Source: Methylococcaceae bacterium
Lineage (GTDB): Bacteria; Pseudomonadota; Gammaproteobacteria; Methylococcales; Methylococcaceae
Reading direction: 5' to 3'
DNA: 5,774 nt
NCBI GenBank assembly: GCA_012026715.1
Contig: VEPB01000546.1
Span: 1-5,774 of the forward strand
The translations under genes were made by a program, and so were the position numbers. The notes beneath the pieces were generated by a model, which was not told where the DNA came from, did not search any database, and saw only the letters and a program-made list of their open reading frames with translations. Below are positions 1-4,950 of the stretch, piece by piece; position 1 is the stretch's first letter, and every line of letters starts with the position of its first letter.

Positions 1-44
1 GCGTATTCATTCCTCCCGTAGGAATTGATGACCTTGAAGACCAT
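1..44 (-). CDS. Possible 5' end of a leftward gene, cut by the window edge
   Basis: Reading leftward from an ATG at 44-42, the window gives 14 full codons, MVFKVINSYGRNEY, and runs off the edge with no stop. The first half uses codons that end almost only in C or G (GTC, TTC, AAG, GTC, ATC, AAT, TCC, TAC), as the well-supported genes here do. A Shine-Dalgarno-like AGGGAGG lies at 64-58, rather far (13 bases) from this ATG. It is better spaced for a TTG one codon upstream (47-45), and another in-frame ATG exists at 77-75. I do not recognise the product. The same bases form a nested inverted repeat, so the open frame could be chance in structured DNA. Confidence 0.27.
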   Translation of the reverse strand, partial: MVFKVINSYGRNEY

Positions 45-55
45 CAAGAATACGC
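1..55. repeat. Nested inverted repeat with potential three-way-junction fold
   Basis: Three perfect stems nest inside 55 bases. The outer stem pairs GCGTATTC (1-8) with GAATACGC (48-55). One inner stem pairs ATTCCT (9-14) with AGGAAT (20-25) around a 5-base loop. The other pairs TGATG (26-30) with CATCA (42-46), extendable by one pair if base 25 is used here instead. Together they would make a compact cloverleaf-like fold, on DNA or on RNA of either strand. It could be a transposon-end or REP-like palindrome, or a structured leader. The repeat starts exactly at base 1, so more of it may lie outside. Confidence 0.5.
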
Positions 56-215
56 CGCCTCCCTCAACTCCCCACATCCACAACTTTCGAGCATAACTCT
101 ATAAACCATATACTTATACACGTGATTCGATTGAGCCCATCTCCCTTTTCGAGCTGTCTCACAGTATCTCAACACCCACGAGTTTACAGACTTACGGGGT
201 TTTTTATTGCCTCAA

Positions 216-301
216 TCGGTCTCACCGACTAGCATCCAATACCGTCACCGATGACGGTACATCCGGCAGTATGCCGACATCCGGGAAGGTCGATACCGTC
301 A
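216..301. repeat. Cluster of small perfect hairpins and iterated TACCGTCA boxes
   Basis: Three perfect hairpins follow one another: TCGGT-CTC-ACCGA (216-228), TACCGTCA-CCGA-TGACGGTA (240-259) and CGGCA-GTA-TGCCG (264-276). The arm TACCGTCA recurs as a direct copy at 294-301, so it is present twice forward and once inverted. ACATCCGG is repeated at 259-266 and 277-284. The cluster ends just upstream of the recombinase remnant's ribosome binding site. Iterated boxes at this place are what one expects of recombinase arm-type sites or an operator, but that role is inferred. A smaller hairpin with the same CTC loop, CTGT-CTC-ACAG, lies at 154-164. Confidence 0.5.
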
Positions 302-305
302 AACC

Positions 306-310
306 GGAGG
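306..310 (+). promoter_or_regulatory. Ribosome binding site of the recombinase remnant
   Basis: GGAGG sits 8 bases before the ATG at 319 and only 2 bases before an in-frame ATG at 313. The spacing favours 319, which also matches where arm-domain recombinases usually begin (ML followed by an acidic or polar stretch). Confidence 0.55.
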
Positions 311-318
311 AAATGCCG

Positions 319-489
319 ATGCTGCAAGACATTGAGGCCCGCAAGGCCAAACCCAAAGACAAGCCCTACAAGCTCGCCGACGAGAAGGGGCTTTACCCGC
401 TGGTGACGACAACCGGCGGCAAATTGTGGCGCAATCGGCAAAGTCCGAGGGGAAAGCCCGCTCGACAAGCTGGTGGCGAAGCTGGATAG
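319..489 (+). pseudogene. Truncated tyrosine recombinase (prophage/island integrase), N-terminal arm domain only
   Basis: The first 38 residues from the ATG at 319 match the start of the DUF4102 / Arm-DNA-bind_3 domain that opens P4-type and many island integrases. The pattern KPKDKPYKLADEKGLY (residues 11-26), then a short TTTGG turn and KLWR (residues 35-38), is the hallmark beta-strand region that binds arm-type DNA sites. Such integrases are usually about 400 residues and carry a catalytic R-H-R-Y core domain. Here homology stops at KLWR (base 432), the frame runs on as low-complexity sequence and hits TAG at 487. The core-binding and catalytic domains are absent from the window, so this cannot be an active integrase. 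It keeps a good ribosome binding site, and it points toward the tRNA gene 146 bases further on. I infer a deletion scar of an integrated element. A very small surviving arm-domain protein is possible but unlikely. Confidence 0.72.
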
Positions 490-523
490 GCTGGATCGAG
501 AGAGAGGAAAGCGAGAGGAATAA
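431..523 (+). pseudogene. Possible 3' remnant of another gene fused after the recombinase fragment
   Basis: In the frame +1 relative to the recombinase, the stretch after its homology break reads as a charged tail with SPLDKLVAKLDRLDRERGK, ending in tandem stops TAA-TAG at 521-526. The run AGC CCG CTC GAC AAG CTG GTG GCG AAG CTG uses only G/C-ending codons, which looks like real coding DNA. The peptide is predicted helical with heptad-like leucines. It does not resemble the expected continuation of an integrase after KLWR. I infer that a deletion joined the integrase start to the end of an unrelated gene. I do not recognise the donor. Confidence 0.25.
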
Positions 524-579
524 TAGCCAAAAAACGTCTATGCAAATTCGCCGTGGAACACTGTGAATTTACGTGGACT

Positions 580-600
580 TTCCGTATGGATTCCGTACGA
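580..600. repeat. Tandem direct repeat TTCCGTAYGR
   Basis: TTCCGTATGG (580-589) and TTCCGTACGA (591-600) are two near-identical decamers one base apart, 35 bases from the 3' end of the tRNA gene. Pairs of short direct repeats near a tRNA 3' end are typical of recombinase arm-type binding sites, and a recombinase remnant lies to the left. That role is inferred from position only. A weak 6-bp inverted repeat, AAATTC/GAATTT, lies just before (544-570). Confidence 0.4.
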
Positions 601-634
601 AAACCAACCAGCTCACACAAATCGATGATTTTAT

Positions 635-709
635 TGGTGGGCGGTGTAGGGTTCGAACCTACGACCCCTGCCGTGTGAAGGCAGTGCTCTCCCGCTGAGC
701 TAACCGCCC
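635..709 (-). tRNA. tRNA-Val (anticodon CAC)
   Basis: The reverse strand folds into a complete 75-nt cloverleaf. The acceptor stem GGGCGGT pairs with ACCGCCC, followed by discriminator A and an encoded CCA (637-635). The D arm is GCTC/GAGC. The anticodon stem CTGCC/GGCAG encloses the loop TTCACAC, so the anticodon is CAC and reads GUG valine codons. The T arm GTAGG-TTCGAAC-CCTAC holds the conserved TTCGA. The CAC isoacceptor is the less common valine tRNA, additional to the usual UAC/GAC species. Its 3' end faces the recombinase scar, the usual integration target for island integrases. I see no duplicated tRNA 3' segment within 1-634, so an att site is not demonstrated. Confidence 0.96.
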
Positions 710-803
710 GACTGCCGGAAGGCCGACAACGGAGCGCTCCGGCTAGTGGGAATGAACGGCCGAAGCGTGAAGAGTAATAAGATCGCAGGTTGGTGGGCTT
801 ATG
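710..803. promoter_or_regulatory. Spacer upstream of tRNA-Val and downstream of thiO, with a 12-bp palindrome
   Basis: This 94-base gap must hold the end of thiO transcription and any promoter of the tRNA. A perfect palindrome, CGGAGCGCTCCG, lies at 730-741 and GGCCG/CGGCC (721-725 with 757-761) surrounds it. On the leftward strand there is no T-run after these, so a factor-independent terminator is not supported. No clear -35/-10 pair for the tRNA is visible. Read-through from thiO into the tRNA with processing is therefore possible. Confidence 0.3.
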
Positions 804-1898
804 TCAATCACAGCCAGTAACTGCTTGTATCGCGTAGTCTTGCGGGGCGACTATCGGCGGCCGGCCGAGCGCCAGATCGGCGAGCAGCCGAGCTGAAGCC
901 GGCCCCATCACCAGGCCGTTACGGAAGTGGCCGCAGTTGAAATAGAGGTTTCCGACCGCCGGATGGCGGCCGATGCAAGGAATCCCCTGAGGTGATCCTG
1001 GGCGCAATCCCGCCCAATGGCGCTCGATGGAACATTTGCGCAACAGCGGCAACAGGCCGTGGGCAAATCCCGCCAACTGCGCGCCGCCATCGGCAGTCGT
1101 GCTCTTGTCGAAGCCGGCATACTCCACGGTGCTACCCGCCAGTATTCGCCCGTCCCGGCGTGGAATCAGGTATTGGCCCTGGTCCAGGACGATGTGGTTG
1201 AGCCAGCCCGGTTCGCCATCGAACACCAGCATCTGGCCGCGCACGGGCTGGACCGGCAGGTTAAGTCCGGTCAAGGACGCCAACTGCTCCGACCAGGCTC
1301 CGGCGGCTACGACGTAGCAGTCGGCGCGGAACCGACCCTGTTCCGTCTCCACGGCGCGCACCCGACCGTCTGCGATGTCGATGTAACGAACCGGGTGCTG
1401 CGCCAGCACCTTGACCCCGCTGAGTTCCACATCGCGCAACAGCGCTGCCAACAACCGCGGATTGCGGATGTGGGCGACGTGCGGCAGCAGCACGGCCTCG
1501 CCTTGCTCCCACAGATTCGGTTCGGCAACGACAGCAGCGGCAGCGTCGAGGCATTGGACCTTCAATCCATGCTTCACCCCCCAAGCTTCGATCGCCTGAC
1601 GATCCTGCGGCGAGACGCGTAACAGCATGCCGCTCGGCTGCCACTCGGGATCGATACCCGAAGATTCCTGGAGTTGTCTTGCGAGATCTGGGTAAACCCG
1701 CTGACTCCAACTGCATAGTCGGGTGATCGGCTCAGGAACCTGCCAGGGATTGATGGGGGAAAGGATGCCGCCGCCGGCCCACGAGGATTCCCGCCCCGGC
1801 GACTGACGTTCCAGCACAGTGACCGAGACCCCCGCAGCCCGCAGTTCGCGTGCTGTCAGCAAGCCGATCACCCCGCCGCCGACGATGACGACATCCAT
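804..1898 (-). CDS. thiO: FAD-dependent glycine oxidase ThiO
   Basis: ThiO oxidises glycine with O2 to the imine, which the thiazole synthase ThiG uses to build the thiamine thiazole; hydrolysis gives glyoxylate, ammonia and H2O2. It is a soluble cytoplasmic DAO-family flavoenzyme. The 364 residues match the family length (about 365). The N-terminal FAD-binding fold shows VGGGVIG (residues 6-12) with acidic E30 for the ribose. ESSWAGGGILSP (37-48) is a ThiO signature. YLIPRRDGRILAGSTVE (243-259), WAGLRPGSPQG (295-305) with R299 in the substrate-carboxylate position, and GHFRNGLVMGP (323-333) complete the pattern. The ATG at 1898 puts the beta strand MDVVIVGGG at the very start, as in the family, although the ribosome binding site is weak. 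It lies 54 bases downstream of the UPF0182 gene on the same strand, so co-transcription is likely. No thiG, thiS or other thiamine gene is in the window. A related amino-acid oxidase or dehydrogenase is the alternative. Confidence 0.9.
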   Translation of the reverse strand: MDVVIVGGGVIGLLTARELRAAGVSVTVLERQSPGRESSWAGGGILSPINPWQVPEPITRLCSWSQRVYPDLARQLQESSGIDPEWQPSGMLLRVSPQDRQAIEAWGVKHGLKVQCLDAAAAVVAEPNLWEQGEAVLLPHVAHIRNPRLLAALLRDVELSGVKVLAQHPVRYIDIADGRVRAVETEQGRFRADCYVVAAGAWSEQLASLTGLNLPVQPVRGQMLVFDGEPGWLNHIVLDQGQYLIPRRDGRILAGSTVEYAGFDKSTTADGGAQLAGFAHGLLPLLRKCSIERHWAGLRPGSPQGIPCIGRHPAVGNLYFNCGHFRNGLVMGPASARLLADLALGRPPIVAPQDYAIQAVTGCD

Positions 1899-1952
1899 CG
1901 GCTCAGCGACCGCTCAGAAAGGAGTGGAGCATTTCAGGAGCAACCAGAGACC
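1899..1952. other. Short spacer between the UPF0182 gene and thiO
   Basis: There are 54 bases between the UPF0182 stop (TAG) and the thiO ATG. I see no hairpin plus T-run and no promoter-like pair. GGAGC occurs twice (1926-1930 and 1937-1941, plus strand). The spacing fits two genes in one leftward transcript. Confidence 0.4.
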
Positions 1953-4622
1953 CTAGAGCGGGCGCATCGAGGGTATCGCCTCATTGTCCGTCGGCGCCGG
2001 CTGACCATGATTGGTGCCTGGGATGGTCTGACGGAGCCGGGCCTCGAGCCGATCCAGGGCCTTTTCCAGAGACGTGTCCATGACCACGATGTTGCCCATG
2101 GACAGAATGACCCGCGCCAGTTCCGGGATCTTGGTGCTGGCGGTGGAGACGATGTAGACCGGCTGCACGTAAAGCAGCGAGCGGCCGATGGGCAGCATGA
2201 TCATCCTGCCCCGCTGCACGTGGGAGCCCTTCTGGTCCCACAGGGCGAACAGCCGGGCGATTTCCGGGTCCTGGTCGATCAGCGCGCTGACCTGGGACGG
2301 ACCGTTCACCTGAACGTCGCGGCTGAACTTGTAGACCGCGATCTTGGGACTGTAAGGCAGCCCGGTGACGCCCGCCTTGAGGGAACCGGCCACGCCGATC
2401 ATGCTCAGATTGTTGCGGCCCACTGGTGTCATCGCGTTGAGCAGAACGAAGTCCTGCATTTCCTCCGCCCCCTCCAGGTAGGTGGTGAAGTAATAGGGCT
2501 TCATCGGGTTGTTATCGACCTTGGCGACATCCCAGGTTTCGGCCTGTTGGTAAAACAGCGCGGGGTCGGTTTGATGATACTTGGCGTAGATGCCCATCTG
2601 CACGCCGAAGACGTCACGGGGGTAGCGCAACTGCTCGCGAAGCAGCGGCGGCAGCGTGGCGATGTCCTTGAACACTCCCGGATAGGCCTTGCTGTAGCCG
2701 AGGATGATGGAGTCGCTGGGATCGGACACGTAATAATCCACCGTGCCGTCGAAGGCATCCACCACCACCTTCACCGAATTGCGGATGTAGTTGAACTTAT
2801 GAGCTTCTTCCTTGCCATCGACTCCGGCGAAGGTGAAATGGGTGGGCTTGGAGGCCGGATACCAGTTGGAGGTGGTATAGGCATCCTGAACCCAATAAAT
2901 GTGGCGCGGCGTGACCACGATGTAAGGATCGCGATCCAGCGCCAAAAACGGCGTCAGGGTCTTGATGCGTTCGACGATGTTGCGGCGGAACAGGAGCTTG
3001 CTGTTGTCGTCGATGTTGATGGAGAAAAACAGCTTCTCATCGCGAAAATAGATGGCACACAGCAGCCGGCGGAACAGGGAGGAGATCGGCACTCCGTCGC
3101 GACCGGTGTAGTTCTGGCTGGAATCCATGTCGAAGCTGGAGATGTCGACAATATTGAGCCGATTGGGAACCACCGCATAGCCCAGTTGCTCAGTGCCGAA
3201 ATAGATATCCGGTTTCTCCACCGTCATCCCGACGCTGGATTGTAGATTGAGATCGCGCAGGAACCACTCCATGGGCAGGTCGGCCTTCTGCGAAGCCGGG
3301 GTCACCACCGCGCCGAAACCGTGGGTGTAGCGCAAGTGGGTGTTCTCCCAGTTCTGCGCCTCCTTGGGCAGTTTGCCGATGTTGATCTCGCGCGCCGCCA
3401 GGTTCACCTGTTCGGTGACGCCATTGAGGCTGTAGCGGCCGACATCGACATCGGTGAAGCGGTAGTAGGGTCGGATGCCCTGCAACTGCTGGTAGACATC
3501 GTCCAGGTATTCCGGATCCCAAATCGGGATGTTGTGGAGATTCTCGCGGGTGTGGGGATCAATCAGGTCGGCCCCGGCGGTCGCCGTCAGCGGTATGGTC
3601 TTGACTTGATCCAAGCCGTAGGCAGACAACGTGGCCTTGATATTGTTGTTCATGAAATCGCGTTCGACCGCCACCGGGTTGGGCTTCACCACGAAGCGGT
3701 CGAGCATCTGCTGCGGAAACTGCCAATGCCGCATGGCCCAGGTGATGAAAAACAACACCAAAAACGCAGCCATCCCGTTGAAAGCCTTGCCGTTGTAAAC
3801 CCAGGCGATGCAGCAGGTGGCCGCGGCCAGCAGCCAGACCACCAGCATCCACAGCAGCGGGTTGACGTAGCGCATCTCCACGAACCCCGGCCCGAAGAAG
3901 ACCGGCTCGTGCGCACCGACGTACAGCAGGTTGTGGCGCTCCAGCAGAAAGCCCCAGGCCAGGAAGAAGGCGGTGACGAAGATCAGAAAGGCCAGGTGCA
4001 AGCGCGCCCCCACCGGCCACTCCTTGCGCTCCACGGGCAGCAACTGGTGCTCGATCCAGTACAGGACCCACACCGCCACCAGCAAAATCACCGCGGTGGC
4101 CAGCAGCTCGCTGTATATCAGCTCCAACAGCGGCAGCTGCAGCAGATAAAAGCTGACGTCTTCGCCGTAAACCGGGTCCATCACCCCCGATGCGGGCCCG
4201 AAGAAGAACAGCAGGGCTTGCTCCCACTGGGTATAGAACGGCGCCGCAATGGTCACCGCCAAAATCAGCGACAGCGGCACATAGACCTTCATGGAGCCGG
4301 TCTGGAACAGGCTCAGCAGGTTGCGATAGCGGGCGCCGTCGCTGCGGGTGAGCTCGGAGAACGCCGACTGGTCGACCCCCAGATAGCGGGAGGCGGCCCA
4401 GAAATGCAGGAAGAAGATGCCGAAGAAAAAGATGGTGACGCCGCCGGAGAAGATATAGCGGTATAACACCCGCAGCCAGAAATACCCGCCAAAATCCAGC
4501 GAACTGAACCACCAGAAATCCACCAGGAAATTGGTCAGGGCAATACCCAGCGCCAGAGCGATCAGAGCCAGCGCCCCCAGCGCCACGGCGGAGATCGTCA
4601 GGAGGTCTTTCCAATTTCGCAT
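1953..4622 (-). CDS. UPF0182 family large membrane protein of unknown function
   Basis: The 889-residue product belongs to UPF0182 (COG1615), conserved in actinobacteria, cyanobacteria, some proteobacteria and others; no function is established. The N-terminal 300 residues hold about seven hydrophobic segments (roughly 8-30, 52-75, 113-130, 167-190, 207-227, 254-276 and 282-298). A large, mostly soluble domain follows. Family hallmarks are easy to see: DPVYGEDVSFYLLQLP (149-164), KPNPVAVE...AYGL (313-337), IPIWDPEYL (365-373), GIRPYYRFTDVDVGRY (382-397), AQNWENTHLRYTHGFG (422-437), PDIYFG (471-476), NYIRNSVKVVVDAFDGTV (611-628) and YPRDVFGVQ (667-675). The start is ATG at 4622, with GAGG ending 5 bases before it; the frame is open only 14 codons further, to a TTG directly after a stop. 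The length is near the family norm and the frame is intact. The big domain probably faces outside the cytoplasm, but an odd number of segments and topology cannot be fixed here. thiO follows and mtdB is divergent; neither suggests a function. Confidence 0.95.
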   Translation of the reverse strand: MRNWKDLLTISAVALGALALIALALGIALTNFLVDFWWFSSLDFGGYFWLRVLYRYIFSGGVTIFFFGIFFLHFWAASRYLGVDQSAFSELTRSDGARYRNLLSLFQTGSMKVYVPLSLILAVTIAAPFYTQWEQALLFFFGPASGVMDPVYGEDVSFYLLQLPLLELIYSELLATAVILLVAVWVLYWIEHQLLPVERKEWPVGARLHLAFLIFVTAFFLAWGFLLERHNLLYVGAHEPVFFGPGFVEMRYVNPLLWMLVVWLLAAATCCIAWVYNGKAFNGMAAFLVLFFITWAMRHWQFPQQMLDRFVVKPNPVAVERDFMNNNIKATLSAYGLDQVKTIPLTATAGADLIDPHTRENLHNIPIWDPEYLDDVYQQLQGIRPYYRFTDVDVGRYSLNGVTEQVNLAAREINIGKLPKEAQNWENTHLRYTHGFGAVVTPASQKADLPMEWFLRDLNLQSSVGMTVEKPDIYFGTEQLGYAVVPNRLNIVDISSFDMDSSQNYTGRDGVPISSLFRRLLCAIYFRDEKLFFSINIDDNSKLLFRRNIVERIKTLTPFLALDRDPYIVVTPRHIYWVQDAYTTSNWYPASKPTHFTFAGVDGKEEAHKFNYIRNSVKVVVDAFDGTVDYYVSDPSDSIILGYSKAYPGVFKDIATLPPLLREQLRYPRDVFGVQMGIYAKYHQTDPALFYQQAETWDVAKVDNNPMKPYYFTTYLEGAEEMQDFVLLNAMTPVGRNNLSMIGVAGSLKAGVTGLPYSPKIAVYKFSRDVQVNGPSQVSALIDQDPEIARLFALWDQKGSHVQRGRMIMLPIGRSLLYVQPVYIVSTASTKIPELARVILSMGNIVVMDTSLEKALDRLEARLRQTIPGTNHGQPAPTDNEAIPSMRPL

Positions 4623-4627
4623 AGTTT

Positions 4628-4631
4628 CCTC
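4628..4631 (-). promoter_or_regulatory. Ribosome binding site that fixes the UPF0182 start
   Basis: On the leftward strand GAGG is followed by AAACT and then ATG (4622-4620). The alternative in-frame TTG at 4664 has no purine-rich site and is immediately preceded by an in-frame TGA. The ATG is therefore the better start. Confidence 0.7.
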
Positions 4632-4938
4632 TTCGTCAAGAAGGCTGATACCGGGGATAAACAATCAGGCTGGAGAGGCGGACGGCCTATCCAAATCATA
4701 ACCTGTCTGGCCGCAAACCAGTAGCCGCGCCAGGGATTCACAAAGCGCCGGCGATGCCCGACAATGGCGCGTTTCGAACAGCCGCCCGTTCATTTTCGCC
4801 CGGCATTCCAGGCCGTTAGGGAAATCTGACGGCCGCACCGGGATCCGCCGCCGGGGGAACTGCCGGTGAACTACACTGCTGGCGCGCCGGGGACTCGGCA
4901 ACTTCGGCTGATCCCGAACCCCCTCACTCAACCATCAC

Positions 4939-4943
4939 GAGGA
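4939..4943 (+). promoter_or_regulatory. Ribosome binding site of mtdB
   Basis: GAGGA lies 7 bases before the GTG at 4951. An ATG at 4944 is out of frame with the MtdB reading frame and overlaps the ribosome binding site, so GTG is the start. Confidence 0.75.
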
Positions 4944-4950
4944 ATGCCCT

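Larger units (their letters stand above)
56..318. other. Non-coding, lower-G+C stretch before the recombinase remnant
   Basis: I see no convincing gene here. The base composition is low for the window (about 44 percent G+C over 61-210 by hand count), with an AT-rich core at 98-122 that could hold a promoter for the leftward reading frame at the edge, although no clean -35/-10 pair is visible. A GGGG followed by six T (196-205) resembles the end of a rightward terminator but lacks a clear stem. TTTCGAGC occurs twice (85-92 and 147-154). Several small perfect hairpins crowd the right part. The look is that of mobile-element control DNA. Confidence 0.4.
4623..4950. promoter_or_regulatory. Divergent intergenic region between the UPF0182 gene and mtdB
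   Basis: This 328-base region must carry the promoters of both divergent genes. For the leftward gene, TATGAT at 4700-4695 matches the -10 consensus at five of six bases, about 72 bases before the ATG, but no TTGACA-like box stands at 15-19 bases from it. For mtdB, TACACT (4872-4877) is a weak -10 candidate, again without a good -35. A small inverted repeat TTCGG-CTGATC-CCGAA (4903-4918) lies 33 bases before the mtdB start and would fall in its leader. GGCGCGCC (4881-4888) is a perfect 8-base palindrome. No coding frame here is convincing. An alternative sigma factor or an activator-dependent promoter would fit the poor -35 boxes. Confidence 0.4.

Noticed and set aside
196..205. Factor-independent terminator at GGGG followed by six T
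   Set aside because: The T-run is suggestive, but no stable stem immediately precedes it; the best pairing with the CCC at 175-177 is too weak.
229..620. Leftward frames at 229-468 and 393-620 opposite the recombinase remnant
   Set aside because: No ribosome binding site or domain; the rightward strand here carries recognisable arm-domain sequence.
1..634. CRISPR array or att-site duplication of the tRNA end
   Set aside because: The repeats are few, short and unevenly spaced, with no spacer pattern. By eye no second copy of the tRNA 3' segment occurs in this stretch.
1017..1622. Rightward 201-codon frame opposite thiO
   Set aside because: It is antisense to a gene with clear ThiO signatures and shows no domain or start signal.
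2007..4466. Long rightward open frames (2007-3245 and 3321-4466) opposite the UPF0182 gene
   Set aside because: Both are antisense to a strongly conserved family, are rich in His, Val, Gln and Gly as expected from codon shadows, and show no domain.
3559..4614. Leftward 351-codon frame overlapping the UPF0182 5' half
   Set aside because: It lies in another frame on the same strand as the UPF0182 gene, is Gly/Ala/Arg-rich, and has no family resemblance; the UPF0182 frame carries the conserved motifs.
4623..4664. Extended UPF0182 start at the TTG at 4664 (14 extra residues)
   Set aside because: No ribosome binding site, directly after an in-frame stop, and the extra residues are not membrane-like. 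The ATG at 4622 has GAGG at good spacing and begins just before the first membrane segment.
4665..4931. Leftward 88-codon open frame filling most of the divergent intergenic region
   Set aside because: It ends exactly at the UPF0182 frame's upstream stop, has an arginine/proline/serine-rich composition typical of chance frames in G+C-rich DNA, and no ribosome binding site or known domain.
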